A DNA stretch of 64,000 bases from Rhinopithecus roxellana (GCF_007565055.1 NC_044565.1:43011211-43075210), one strand, 5' to 3'. Positions 11,541 to 22,804 are shown, counted from the stretch's first letter. Notes: a model not told the origin generated them from the sequence alone. A program made the numbers and translations.

Positions 11541-11880
11541 TATTTTTAGTAGAGACGGGGGTTTCACCGTGTTAGCCAGGATGGTCTCGATCTCCTGACC
11601 TCGTGATCCACCCACCTTGGCCTCCCGAAGTGCTGAGATTATAGGACTGAGCCACTGCATCCGGCCCGGGAATTCTTTTCCATCCATCTCCTTCACCATC
11701 AACCTCAGACAGGGTTAGATACCCCACTTCCAGGCTTTCATAAGCCCCTGAGTATCTAGCACTGATTTTGATGCATATGATTATCACCATCTCTTTATGA
11801 GCTGATTTTCCTCTCTTGACAATATACAACTTGATAGTAGGAGTGTGTCTTCTTTGTGTTCATAATCATACCACCAAGAA
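11066..11880 (+). mobile_element. L2 fragment, split by an Alu
   Basis: Plus-strand L2-like sequence in two parts (11066-11327, 11668-11880): 'aaaatgtccaaactcctta', 'tgccctcatctctcacctc', 'cacaatgctctttctgg' and 'gagtgtgtcttctttgtg' follow L2 3' order. Divergence is high. Confidence 0.55.
11328..11667 (-). mobile_element. AluY-grade SINE with expanded mid linker
   Basis: Reverse-oriented Alu flanked by a perfect 13-bp TSD 'gggaattcttttc' (11315-11327 and 11668-11680). The middle A-rich linker between the monomers, normally about six A next to 'tacaaaaa', has grown to 37 uninterrupted T on this strand (11503-11539). The remainder is Y-grade ('ccgtgttagccaggatggtc'). Confidence 0.93.
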
Positions 11881-12224
11881 CACTGATGGTTCCTAACATT
11901 TGTTACTAAGAATCAACAAATTAATCTGGAAGTAATCAAATTAAAATCAATCTCACCCCATGTTTATTTTCTTTTGTTTTAAAATGTCCCTTTTAGGTAG
12001 GCAAATATCACCATGCAATTGGATTGATTTGCCTGTGTAGATATAGTAAGTTAATACATGAGAGAGTCTCTATAGCCCTATTGCTCCTCCTATGCTGGGG
12101 TCGGTGGGCACGCCATTTCAAGAGGGTATACACAGGGATTGAGAATTGATTAAGGTATTAGCCTGAGTGATATCAAATGGAAGAGTGTACTGGCAATCAA
12201 GATGATCTTTAAAATAAGTTACTA
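11881..12224. other. Unassigned DNA
   Basis: No repeat or gene seen with confidence; it may include the decayed upstream part of the L1M tail that follows. Confidence 0.35.
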
Positions 12225-12412
12225 CTTTTTATTTTTTCTTAACTGTCAATGTAGTTTCATCAGTTGTAACAAATATACCACTTTAGTGGGGAATGTTGAT
12301 AATGGGGGAAGCGATACATGTGTTAGGGCAAGGGGCTATATACGAAATCTCTATACATCTCAGTTTTGCTGTGAACCTAAAACTGCTCTAAAAATTAATT
12401 AATTAATTTAGT
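12225..12412 (+). mobile_element. L1M 3' UTR end
   Basis: Matches the tail of older mammalian L1s: 'cagttgtaacaaatatacc', 'gtggggaatgttgataatgg', 'ggggctatatacgaaatctc' and 'gctgtgaacctaaaactgct', ending in a short A/T run with 'aattaattaatt'. 5' extent is unclear. Confidence 0.75.
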
Positions 12413-13316
12413 TTTGGTATTTTATCATAACCAGGAATCTAATAGAATGTGGAGGAAGCTAGAGCTGTGGGGGAAAAAAATCTTGATTTGTGGAAATACC
12501 TTAGGCTTCTAGCCTGTCCCTCACCATAAATGTTTTTATATCAAATATTACAAAGAAGAAACTGTCAGGGTAACTTGAAAAGGAGAGAGGATGAGAAAAG
12601 ATGCTACTAGAATTCAGCTACAGCTTGAAGCCTGTGTGTGTATATGTGCTGGAGTTAAGGTACTAATTCCCCAGAACCTATTCGGCAAATATTGGTGATT
12701 AGGACCTTTTCATTCATTTGTCCACTACCTTCTTGAGTAAATGTGCAGCATAAACTTCTTCCAATAGAGGCCCATCTCCACCCCCTAAATCTGATCAACC
12801 CCTGAGACAAAAGGGTGTTGCTTCTAATAGTCCTGTAAGAAAATGTAAAATTTTCTTTTTTGTTTTAGATATAGAACTAGCCATATCTTTAGAGTAACTA
12901 TAGAATATCAGACCAAAAATCAGAAGTAGTAACTCATTCTCAAATGTCACATAATAAATTTAACCAAAACTTTTGTAAAACTTTGACAAAAACCATGCAT
13001 GGGAAAACAATATTACCAAACTTACTACCTCCTAAGCTCAAAACAGAGGTAAAACCTGTGAACTAATCATTTGACAGAAGTATCTTTTAAAAAAGCACAT
13101 GTAACTGATGTCATCTTGCAAATATCAACTATTGGTCACAATTCCTAATACAGTCAAATCAGGCCATTCCTATCACAACATAGTTAAAACATAAATTATT
13201 TTAATATATTGATGAACCACTCTCACAAATAATGCTTGTGCACAAACCTGGGAAACTGCTTTCGCTGGCTGTAAAGAAAAGGATCCCAAAGTTACTGCAC
13301 TGAATAATTGCACTAA
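12413..13316. other. Unassigned DNA
   Basis: No recognised repeat or exon across about 900 bp apart from a short TG run at 12632. Confidence 0.4.
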
Positions 13317-13331
13317 GATATATTAGAGGTC

Positions 13332-13663
13332 TGGCCAAGCACAGTGGCTCACGCCTGTCATCCCAGTACTTTGGAAGGACAAGTCAGGCAGATTGCTTGA
13401 GCCCATGTGTTCAAGACCAGCCTGGGCAACATGGCAAAACCCTGTCTCTACAAAAAAATACAAAAAATAAGATAGGCATGGTGGTGCACGCCTGTAGTCC
13501 CAGCTACCTGGGAGGCTGAAGTGGGAGAATTACTTCAGCTAGGGAAGTGGAGGCTGCAATGAGCTGTGATCACACCACTGCACTCCATCCTGGGCAACAG
13601 AGGGAGACCCAGTCTGAAAAAAAAAAAAGAAAGAAAGAAAGAAAAAGAAAAGAAAAGAAAAAA
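13332..13663 (+). mobile_element. AluJ-grade SINE
   Basis: Old plus-strand Alu with a decayed A/G tail. The TSD 'agatatattagaggtc' (about 13317-13331) and 'agatgtattagaggtc' (13664-13679) differs by one base, fitting its age. Confidence 0.92.
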
Positions 13664-13731
13664 AGATGTATTAGAGGTCACATGCTTCTCCAAGGGGTAG
13701 GGTCTGTGGTATGGATAAGAAATTGGTAGAA

Positions 13732-14340
13732 GCCAGGCAAGGTGGCTCATGCCTGTAATCCCAGTACTTTGGGAGACTGAGGCGGGCAGATCATTTGAGG
13801 TCAGGAGTTCAAGACCAGCCTGGCCAACATGGTGAAACCTCGTCTCTACTAAAAAATATGAAAATTAGCTGGGCATGCCAGGCGTGGTGGCTCACACCTG
13901 TAATCCTAGCACTTTGGGAGGCCAAGGCGGGCAGATTGCCTGAGTTCAGGAGTTCGAGAACAGCCTGGGCAACATGGTGAAACTCCGTCTCTAAAAATAT
14001 ACAAAAAATTAGCTGGGCATGGCGGGTGCGCCTGTAGTCCCAGCTACTCAGGAGGCCAAGGCAGGAGAATTACTTGAACCCGGGAGGTCGAGTTTGCAGT
14101 GAGCAAAGATCGTGCCACTGCACTCCACCCTGGGCAACAGAGCGAGACTCCGTCTCAAAAAAAAAAAAAAGAAAATTAGCCGGTCATGGTGGCACATGCC
14201 TGTAATCCCAGCTACTTGGGAGGCCAAGGCAACAGAGTCACTTGAATCTGCGAAGCCGAGGTTACAGTGAGCCAAGACCATGCCATTGCACATTGTAGCC
14301 TAGGCGACAGAGTGAGACTCTGTCAAAAATGAAAAGAAAG
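13732..14340 (+). mobile_element. AluS (outer) interrupted by another Alu
   Basis: Left arm 13732-13877 and right arm about 14171-14340 form one plus-strand Alu whose middle linker was the target of a second Alu. The outer element's own TSD is 'aattggtagaa'-like at 13721-13731 and 'aattggtggaa' at 14439-14449. Its tail contains the second GGAA array of the window. Confidence 0.92.
13878..14170 (+). mobile_element. AluS (inner), inserted in an Alu
   Basis: Complete Alu in the same orientation as its host, ending in 14 A. The 18-bp target 'gaaaattagctgggcatg' (13860-13877) recurs with two changes at 14171-14188, so insertion used the host's A-rich mid linker, a good match to the L1 endonuclease preference. 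Confidence 0.93.
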
Positions 14341-14436
14341 AAAAGAAAGAAGGAAGGAAGGAAGGAAGGAAGGAAGGAAGGAAGGAAGGAAGGAAGGAAG
14401 GAAGGAAGGAAGGAAGGAAGGAAGGAAGGAAGGAAA
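14341..14436 (+). repeat. (GGAA)n microsatellite in an Alu tail
   Basis: About 21 near-pure GGAA units preceded by AAAAG/AAAG variants, at the 3' end of the outer Alu of the nest. On the minus strand it reads as SFLPSFLP repeats, which is an artefact. Confidence 0.96.
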
Positions 14437-14449
14437 TAAATTGGTGGAA

Positions 14450-16689
14450 AGAGTCTTATCCTAGGGTAGGCACTCCCAGCAGAAAAAAAAAAGGAAAAAG
14501 TGTTGTAATGACTTTCTATATGAAGTATCAAATGTCTTGCCCAAAATTGTCCTCTTTCCTCCATTCCCAAGAAGTCATAGAGAGAAAAACTTGTCTTGTT
14601 TCTACCTTCATAAACCTAAGTGTCAAAAGGATACACAATCACCAAGTCCATGAAGGACTTGCAGGAGGCAGCCCTGACCAAGCCCCAGTGGTGATAGCAA
14701 GCAGCTGCTTTTCCTCTCTACTTTAGGCACCCACTCTGCTTTTCCTGCAAGAACAAAAGCAACCAGAAGTGTTAAGTCTTCCTCTTGCCCTCTCTACTAT
14801 CTGCACGAGAAATTCTGGAGTCTTTTCAAAGAGGTACTATGAATACTTATGTGACAGGATGGAGTTTCTTTACCCTTTTTCACCTGCCACTTTTCTTCCT
14901 CACACAATCCCCTTCTCAGGAGGAGGCTATTTGGTGAGACCCCAAAAAAACAGAGAATCTGTTAGTGTAATAAAGTATAATAACTCAGACCACAAGAGGT
15001 GGTAAGAATTCCTAAGAGAGAGAAAGAGACAGAGAGAAAGTCAGGCACCTGAAAAGATGCAGATAACATGCAAAGCCTAATGAGCTCAGGGCCTGCTGCC
15101 GCCATTCAGATGCATCTAGAAGGAAGATCACAAACTTATTGACTAAGAAGCAGCACTCTGGAAAGATGCAAAAATATGAACAAGACATTAGAAAAAAAGG
15201 GGAAAGGGAAGGAGAAGGAGGCCCCTGATGCCCATAAGATGTGTATGGACTCATGGCTGATTCCTTGGAAAAAGTAAAGTTTGATGCAAAAAATTCTGTA
15301 TTTGTCTATGTTTTTGACTATGTAATGGTAAGACTTCTTTTTTTCCTGATAATGGACTATTTACCACTCACAGGCCAAACTTAAGTGTTGCACTCAGAAA
15401 TAAGTCCCTGAAACCTCTCTTGCACCCTTCTAAAGAGAATGTGGAAGGGGTGGGGAGCAGAGATTTCTCTCTTCCTTTTGAAGGAGCATTCCTTCCATAA
15501 CTCAGGGAGAAGTTGACTGTGTTGCAAGGAGTCCTTAATTTGAGTATGCTTATCTTGCAATTAACAGCATAGGTTAGAAAGGAATCAGAGTAAAGCTGTT
15601 TGCGTAGGCAAAAGGGAAGTCCTAAAAACTGATGTACTAGGGAGAACTTCTGAGATTCTTTATGCCAAGTCTGCGTAGTGGCTAATCATAGGTAGGGAAG
15701 AAGCGAAGGTCATAGGTAGTAAATTGACCTCATACCCAAAAGAACCATGGTGGTCAGAGTCAGGGAAGAATCTGGGGAAAACATATGTACCAAAAAGTAA
15801 TTGATGTCAGAATCAGACATCTGAGCCAAGATTTTCTTTTTTAAGTCAAAACACAATTGTTATAGAAGAAACATGACTCTTATTCACAAGTCTTCAAGGG
15901 CAGGAACACAGAGCCAGGTCACAACCAACAGAACAATAATATCTACATATATGCAGGTTTTAATAGCAAAAGCTGAAAGAACAAAACCAGCAAAACTTAC
16001 ATAGGTACTGTTCTAATATTTATTACATAAAGACATATCACAGTGCAAAGAAAGTACCAAACTCCACAAGCCATGTGAAAGTAATAATAAGCTTTGTACT
16101 TGTAAAAGGAAAAGATTATAATTAGACATTAATTGATGTACACTAAATAGAGAAAATCAAGCACTCAACTTTTTATCAACATACAAATGTTAAATTAGGG
16201 GAAAAAAAAAAAAAAAAACAGCCAGTTCCCTGAACTTGGATTGACACAGATGACAAGTCTATTAAAGCAAAGTGAATAAGGACCCTCTAGGTGATAATGA
16301 TCATTAGGTTTGTAGACAATGTCTAAAATGAAAGAGAAAAAAAAGCTGAAAAATGTCTAAGATGGTAAAACACTGAAAATAAAATTATAACTGTTAAAGA
16401 AAGGAATGAAAATTGAAATTTAGCTGTATCAAAATCATGCCAGGTTATCTATGAATGACTGTTCTTTATAACAGTGCTGAAGATGATGTTGACTGAATTT
16501 TGACTCAAAGTATTAAGATAGGTATACAAAAATATAAAAACAATGAAATTTTTAAAAATTAAATTATACATTGTAGAAAGTACGTTTTTACTATTATATA
16601 GTAAAAAGTATATATTTTTACCATAGTAGAAAGTATATATTTCTACTAAAGAAAGTTCAAAAAAGTAAGATAAGAAGAAGCATTTTAAT
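14450..16689. other. Unassigned DNA, ~2.2 kb
   Basis: A purine-rich patch at 15016-15045 and an 18-A run at 16201 are the only simple features. No repeat family or exon could be supported. Confidence 0.35.
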
Positions 16690-16692
16690 AAG

Positions 16693-16959
16693 TTGTCAAA
16701 CTGGGACTTAATGAAACTAAGGAGCTTCTGCACAGCAAAGAAACTATTAATAAATAGACAACCTACAGAATGGGGGAAAATATTTACAAATTATGCATCT
16801 GACAAATATCCAGAATCTACAGGAAACTTAAACAAATCAGTAAGAAAAAACCAACCCTATTACAAAGTGAGCAAAGGGTATAAACAGACACTTCTCAAAA
16901 GAAGTCATATAAGCAGCCAACAAACAGATGAAAAAATGCCCAATACCGCTAATCATTAG
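16693..16959 (+). pseudogene. L1 ORF2 remnant, part 1
   Basis: An 88-residue open piece of the ORF2 C-terminal half ('LMKLRSFCTAKK', 'WGKIFTNYASDKYP', 'LLKRSHISSQQTDEKMP'). The frame stops at 'aatcattag', where intact ORF2 continues. It has no separate function. Confidence 0.8.
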
Positions 16960-17007
16960 AGATGCAAATCAAAACCACAATGAGATAACATCTCACACCA
17001 GTCAGAA

Positions 17008-17307
17008 TTGCAATTATTAAAAAGTCAAAAAAATAGATGCTGGCAAGGTTGCAAAGAAATGGGAATGCTTATACACTGTTGGTGGGAATGCAAATTAGTT
17101 CAGCCCCTGTCAAAAGCAGTCTGGAGATTTCTCAAAGAACTAAACATAGAATTACCATTTTACCCAGCAATCCCATTACTGGGTATATATCCCAAGGAAA
17201 AGAAATCCTTGAACCACAAAAACACATGCTCTTGCATGTTCATCGCAGCACTATTCACAATAGCAAAGATATGGAGTCAACCCAGGTGCCCATCAATGGC
17301 AGATTGA
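17008..17307 (+). pseudogene. L1 ORF2 remnant, part 2
   Basis: A 99-residue open piece carrying the Cys-rich C-terminal signature 'NRCWQGCKEMGMLIHCWWEC', then 'PAIPLLGIYPKEKKSLNHKN' and 'CMFIAALFTIAKIWSQPRCP'. It ends early where the intact protein would read on through the 'WHIYTMEYYAAIK' region. It is non-functional. Confidence 0.85.
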
Positions 17308-17462
17308 ATAAAGAAAATGTGGTACGTATATACCCTGGAATACTACACAGCCATAAAGAATGAAATCACGTCCTTTGCAGCAACATGCATGTATAAAACA
17401 TACATACACACCCCTCTGAATCTAAAATAAAAAATAGAATAAAGTTGTCTGTCATCTAGTAG

Positions 17463-17612
17463 GAGGCATGAGGGGGACTTCTAGGATACTCCTGTTTAGT
17501 TTATTAATCTGGGTGTATTCAGTTTTTGAAAATTCATTCAGCTGTACACTTATGATTTGTGCATTATTCTGAATGAATGTTATGTTTCTATGAAAAGCTT
17601 TCTAAAGAAAAA
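17463..17612 (+). mobile_element. L1M 3' end
   Basis: Old L1 tail: 'gggggacttctaggatac', 'aaaattcattcagctgtaca', 'cttatgatttgtgca' and 'atgttatgtttctatgaaaa'. It lies 25 bp after the younger L1, which may have inserted into it. Confidence 0.75.
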
Positions 17613-17813
17613 AATTACTGGTCATAGTCAAATTCATAGAATTTGAGTTTACCTTTGCTAGGATACTTAACAATAAGGCTCGGCACAAAAACAGATAATA
17701 ACATCCTAAATTTTAAAGAATGTGGTTCCCTTTAAAGGATTGAAAATAACTCACACTTGGTCAATATATTTAAAGTCTTGAAAAGGGTCTTAAGACATAT
17801 CTACTTGAAACCT

Positions 17814-18129
17814 GGGCTGGGCGCGGTGGCTCACGCCTGTAATCCCAGCACTTTGGGAGGCCGAGGTGGGTGGATCACGAGGTGAGGAGATCGAGACCAT
17901 CCTGGCTAACACGTGAAACCCCGTCTCTACTAAAAATACAAAAAAATTAGCCGGGCGCGGTGGCGGGCGCCTGTAGTCCCAGCCACTCGGGAGGCTGAGG
18001 CAGGAGAATGGCGTGAACCTGGGAGGCGGAGCTTGCAGTGAGCCGAGATCACGCCACTGCACTCCAGCTTGGGCGACAGAGCGAGACTCCAGTCTCAAAA
18101 TAAATAAATAAATAAAATAAAATTTAAAA
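17814..18129 (+). mobile_element. AluY, ancestral catarrhine type
   Basis: Keeps 'ggctcacgcctg' and 'gagatcacgccactgc', unlike the monkey-type copies. The tail has (AAAT)n variation. A 22-bp TSD beginning 'aagacatatctacttgaa' flanks it at 17792-17813 and 18130-18151 with one mismatch. Probably shared with apes. Confidence 0.95.
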
Positions 18130-18339
18130 AAGACATATCTACTTGAATCCTAAAAAATGAGCAATGAGCAGGGAATCTGACTCTGAAATGTGTGATGCTA
18201 GGTCCGCTTAACTTGATTTCAGGAGTAAAATATTGTGCATATGTAGATTCCTCAAGATCAACTTAATGACCTAAGAAAGGAGCATTTATTCTGATTCATG
18301 GTGACATAGCATGCCTTCAACTATAAAATATATTTCCTA

Positions 18340-18535
18340 TATTTAAGTCCCAATTCTATCACTTCTACACTACCTATATTTGGGTAAGACATTTAACATC
18401 ACAGATCCTACGATTTCAATATATAGAGAATGGGATAACATGGTATACCTTGTCTGCCTTCCTGGGTTATTTTGACTTGTGTACAAGATAACATAAGTGA
18501 AAGTGCTCTGCAAGCTATAAAAATAAATGATAACA
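18340..18535 (+). mobile_element. MIR SINE
   Basis: MIR order on plus: 'tcccaattctatcacttct', 'gggtaagacatttaacatc', 'atagagaatgggataacatg' and 'gtgaaagtgctctgcaagc'. Confidence 0.7.
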
Positions 18536-18669
18536 ATTTAAAATAAAATGACTGTGCATTGAATGGCTTAAGTTTGATAACCCAATCTGATTTGGCTACA
18601 TTTATTGTCCTTGATCTAGCCTGCGTAGTATTAAGCCAATTTAGACTTCCCCAAAACACACAGTTGTTA

Positions 18670-19510
18670 CACTGTGCTTCTGTTTCAAAACTTCAGCATC
18701 CTTCCTCTGTCTACAGTCTCAAATCTTTGATAATAAGGTCTTGCTAGTCCTTTTCATCACTTACAGTGTCCCATTTGGAGCCCAATGCCATGGCTTCCAA
18801 ATCATGCCACATCCCTTCCTGCCTCTCCAAATTTGTGTCTGTCATATCCTTCCCCTGCTGTGCCCTTCCTAGTCTGTCCTTCTTTTCAAATTCAGTGTGT
18901 CCTTTAAGGCTCTATTTATGTCCTTTCTTTTCCATGAAGTCTCTTCCATTAACCCTAGTATATTGATCTATTTATTATCCTTAATGTTAATTTCTTTTTT
19001 TTTTTTTTTTTGAGATGGAGTCTTACTGTGTTGCCCAGGTTGGATTGCAATGGTGCAATCTCAGCTCACTGCAACCTCTGCCTCCCTAGTTCAAGCGATT
19101 CTCCTGCCTCAGTCTCCCGAGTAGCTGGGATTACAGGCATGCATCACCACGCCTAGCTAATTTTTGTATTTTTAGTAGAGATGGGATTTCACCATGTTAG
19201 CCAGGCTGGCCTGAAACTCTTGACCTCAGGTGATCCATCCGCCTTGGCCTCCCAAAGTCTTGGGATTACAGGCGTGAGCCACTGTGCCCGGACCCTAATG
19301 TTAATTTCTTAGACGTTATCCTCCGCATCTAAATTTACAATTTGGCTGTATGTTTCTTTAAATGTCTACGTGTATTAAGACTCCTCCACCAAACCGTGAA
19401 ACCCTTTTAAAAGATGAATTATCTTCTATATTTCTTTTCCCTATTCCCAGGAACTAGCATAGTATTGGAGAAATTGAGATGAAAATGAGGTTCAATAAAA
19501 TTAGGGTTCT
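18670..19510 (+). mobile_element. L2 3' region, split by an Alu
   Basis: Diverged L2-like sequence at 18670-18995 and 19311-19510 ('cctgcctctccaaatttg', 'aagtctcttccattaaccc', then 'attcccaggaactagcatag' and 'ttcaataaaatt'). The Alu at 18996 interrupts it. Confidence 0.5.
18996..19292 (-). mobile_element. AluS-grade SINE
   Basis: Full reverse-oriented Alu. The TSD 'ccttaatgttaatttct' at 18979-18995 recurs as 'ccctaatgttaatttct' at 19293-19309. Confidence 0.94.
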
Positions 19511-19551
19511 CAATCTGACAGTTATACTGATATCTATGTATCAATGGCATT

Positions 19552-19842
19552 TTTTTTTCTTTTTTGAGACAGAGTCTCAGTCTGTCACCCAGGCTGGAGT
19601 GCCATGATGCACTCTCGGCTCACTGCAACCGCTGCCCCCCGGGTTCAAGTGATTCTCCTGCTTCAGCCTCCCGAGTAGCTGGGAGGTGCCTGTCACCACA
19701 CCTGGCTGATTTTTGTAGTTTTAGTAGAGACATGGTTTCTCCATGTTAACCAGGCTGGTCTCGAACTCCTGACCTCAAGTGATCCATCCACCTCGGCCTC
19801 CCAAAGTGCTGGGATTACAGACGTGAGCCACTGCACCCAGCC
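19552..19842 (-). mobile_element. AluS-grade SINE, small deletion
   Basis: Reverse-oriented Alu missing about ten bases after 'gagtagctggga', where 'ttacaggc' is lost. The TSD 'tcaatggcatttttt' / 'ttgatggcatttttt' flanks it (19541-19555, 19844-19858). Confidence 0.92.
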
Positions 19843-19858
19843 ATTGATGGCATTTTTT

Positions 19859-20999
19859 CTTACTCATTTTAAACATGCCTTCTGAGAAGTGCTTTGAGAA
19901 ACTACAGATAAATGCTCTCCTCTATTAGAAGGACCAGATAACAAACCTATGTCGCTGTCCCTGATACACAGTACTAAGACCAATACAAAAAAATTTAATC
20001 CATACACAGGACTCAGATGAATATAAAATCAATCCAAAACAAATAAATACAAAATCCAATCATCAAAAATATGAAGGTGCAGAATAAATGATTTAGGAGT
20101 AGTTGAGTTTTGACAAAGGGCATTCCACCAGGTTCTACCACAACTGGATTCAACAAAGCAAGTCACTAAAGATAGAGAAGAAGGGTGGAGAAGAAAGATT
20201 CAGTTGTATTTTGGACATAGTCATTATGTGCATCTAATTACACTCCTTTAAAGGGATCTGACTGTAGGTGGGTGATGATGCTGAGTTAGGCAGGGTATGC
20301 AGTGTAGAAAAGAGGAGAAAATAGAAAGGGGAGGATAGTAAGGAAATGGAGGGAGGGGTATTTGGAGACTACTTTAGTTGGCTGACCTTTGTGGTTCTAC
20401 ACTTTTTTTTTTTTACATTTTTTCCTCCATTTTGTACTCATGCCCAGATTCAAAGTGATGGCTTCATAATAATAAATAAATAATTAAGGAATCCAAGAAA
20501 AGATCCAAAAGGCATGCCAAAAAGGGTTATAAGCTTGGCTTCAGATCTCTCTTGAGTGAGAGACAGAAAATAGGTTTGAATTTGCCTGCCTGGATGGCTA
20601 GAAGGCAGTGACAGACATCCAATTATAAAGCTTAGGGGGCATTTTCTCTTGCCACCAGTAGAAGCCCAGACTCCGTGGCATTCATAGTTTAAGATGTTTC
20701 TTTTTATTTCTAGATTTTAGGAGACAGTAATAATTTTTCTTCCCTTCTAGGGGCTTCAATGTACACATATCTTCCCATAGAGCTTTCTTTATCTTCAGGA
20801 ATAGCTGGGATTGCAGAATACCTAGACTCCTACAGATCTAGCACCCAAGATAACTGGCCTAGCTGAGATTATATGCGTTTCAGCCCTTGCCTCTAGCCTC
20901 CAAGATATGACCAGTGAACAAGATGGTAATGGGTCATGGGAAGAATAGGTGCTATAGAGAGATGATCAGTTAGATAGCAATCACTAATGGAAGTTCATG
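19859..20999. other. Unassigned DNA
   Basis: About 1.1 kb without a confident repeat or exon; a T run is present at 20403. Confidence 0.35.
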
Positions 21000-21220
21000 G
21001 ACTATTTTATCTTTTTAGAGTTTATAAAATGTTTTCATAACTATTATCTCATTGGATCCTCACATAACCCTGTGAATCCAGCAGAGTAAGGAGTGCCATT
21101 CTCGTTGTGGAAACAAGATAGTAGTCCAGAGATACCATCTGCCTAGTCCTTGGTTACATAGCTGGTGTGCTGCCCCACTGGGACTGGAGTCCGGGCACCT
21201 CAAATGCATCCAGACATACA
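21000..21220 (-). mobile_element. MIR-family fragment
   Basis: Reverse MIR pattern: 'attatctcattggatcctca', 'cataaccctgtgaa', 'ggttacatagctggtgtgc' and 'actggagtccgggcacc'. The frames across it (60-80 residues, minus) are not genes. Confidence 0.6.
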
Positions 21221-21339
21221 GAGGCTCCAGTAACAGAGGACTGAGCCGCATGAACAGTGAGGAGCTCTGGGACTTCCTGAAAGATGTGAGACAGACATAC
21301 ACTCCCCAAACCGGAAAGGGGCTTAGAACGTGTCAAAGT

Positions 21340-21465
21340 TCTACTCCCTCATTTTACAGATAGGGTCTAGTTTGGTTGAATAACTAACCTAAAAGTATCT
21401 ATCAAACTCATGTGAAAGTCAGCTCTCCTAACTCTCAGCCCAGTGTTTTTTACACTCACCTTGGT
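21340..21465 (-). mobile_element. MIR-like fragment
   Basis: 'tcattttacagatagggtc', then 'aactcatgtgaaagtcagc' and 'cagcccagtgttttttacac' fit the reverse MIR layout, at high divergence. Confidence 0.45.
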
Positions 21466-21827
21466 GACATCTCCTTCCATGTAGCCTGGGGTAAACAAAA
21501 AACTCAAAGGTGTTCTGGATAGGAAGTCAATGAGACACATTAGGATCCATTTGCTATGACCAAGTAAATTGAAAGTTTGATCAAATAAGCAATAAAACTG
21601 GGATCTGCAAATGGATTCCCCAGAGTTAAAAGACTCCCCTTTATAAAATGCAAAAAGCTGAGAAGAAGGCTGGGAGGGAGGAAAAAAGCACCAGAATTAG
21701 TAGATCCTCATTTGCCTCCTGACCCTGCCCCTTCCTACAGAATGATTCTGGAAACCTGGCACGGGGTCAATTTCTTTACTTGTGATAAACGCATGAACAC
21801 TGCCTACTTCATTAATTTTTCTTTTTC
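21466..21827. other. Unassigned DNA
   Basis: Nothing recognised. A plus-strand frame starting at 21712 runs into the following Alu and is an Alu artefact. Confidence 0.4.
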
Positions 21828-22132
21828 TTTTTTTTTTTTTTTTTTTTTTTTGAGACGGAGTCTCGCTCTGTCGCCCAAGCTGGAGTGCAGTGGCCGGATC
21901 TCAGCTCACTGCAAGCTCCGCCTCCCGGGTTTACGCCATTCTCCTGCCTCAGCCTCCAGAGTAGCTGGGACTACAGGCGCCCGCCACCTCGCCCGGCTAG
22001 TTTTTTGTATTTTTAGTAGAGACGGGGTTTCACCGTGTTAGCCAGGATGGTCTCGATCTCCTGACCTCGTGATCCGCCCATCTCAGCCTCCCAAAGTGCT
22101 GGGATTACAGGCTTGAGCCACCGCGCCCGGCT
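21828..22132 (-). mobile_element. AluY, cercopithecid type
   Basis: Reverse-oriented young Alu with about 27 T, 'gtggccggatctcagctcac' and 'gcttgagccaccgcgcccgg'. A TSD is not obvious because the left flank is T-rich. Confidence 0.93.
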
Positions 22133-22467
22133 GATTTGTTATGAGAAGGTACTGAGATGATGCATGTGAAAGTTCACTGCAAATGATGATAAGGTATTTT
22201 CATCCTTATTGCTGAGGTTTGCTTCTCTAAATTACCTGGCTAATTGTTCTTCCTTTTACTTGATTTTTGTTTTTGTTTATGTGGCCCAAGCTAGCTGCCT
22301 ACTGTGCGGATGAAAGGCCATGGTGTAATCACAACCAGATTCAACTATAAAAGTACTCAGATTGTCCTTTTCCACATAGGCACTCAAACAAGATAGTGAG
22401 GTTAAATGGGTAATCTAGAATGTAGAACCAAGATTACTTCTGAAAGCTTGAAAAACAACACCTAATA
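22133..22467. other. Unassigned DNA
   Basis: About 335 bp with no recognised feature; possibly diverged LTR sequence upstream of the LTR at 22805. Confidence 0.35.
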
Positions 22468-22482
22468 AAAATGAGACTTTAG

Positions 22483-22555
22483 ACCAGGCACAGTGGTCAG
22501 GACTTTGAGACCAGCCTGGGCAACATGGTGAAACCCTGTCGTTTCTACTAAAATA

Positions 22556-22594
<39 letters not shown>

Positions 22595-22762
22595 GCCAGG
22601 CATGGTGGCATGTGCCTGTAGTCCCAGCTACTCGGGAGGTTGAGGCAAGAGAATTGCTTGAACCCAAGAGGCAGAGGTTACAGTGAGATGAGATCATGCC
22701 ACTACACTACAGCCTGGTAACAGAGCAAGATGCCATCTAAAAAAAAAAAAAAAAAAAAAAAT
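22483..22762 (+). mobile_element. Alu with head deletion and expanded mid linker
   Basis: Plus-strand Alu in which the left arm lacks roughly 50 bases: 'caggcacagtgg' joins directly to 'tcaggactttgagaccagcc'. The mid linker is 36 uninterrupted A (22557-22592). The TSD 'aatgagacttt' / 'atacgagactttt' flanks it. Confidence 0.88.
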
Positions 22763-22804
22763 ACGAGACTTTTACTCGTAGTTTTACTCATAGCCATCTA
22801 TATG

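Larger units (their letters stand above)
16690..17438 (+). mobile_element. Older primate L1 (L1PB/L1MA grade), internal deletion
   Basis: Plus-strand L1 3' portion from 'ggagcttctgcacagcaaag' through the ORF2 C-terminus to 'ctctgaatctaaaataaa'. The normal 3' UTR between 'agcaacatgcatg' (about 17390) and 'cacacccctctgaatc' (17406) is missing, so most of the UTR has been lost by deletion. It is more diverged than the L1 at 2094. Confidence 0.88.

Noticed and set aside
16201..16218. Poly(A) as the tail of a processed pseudogene
   Set aside because: Upstream sequence shows no recognisable coding remnant, and no flanking TSD was found.
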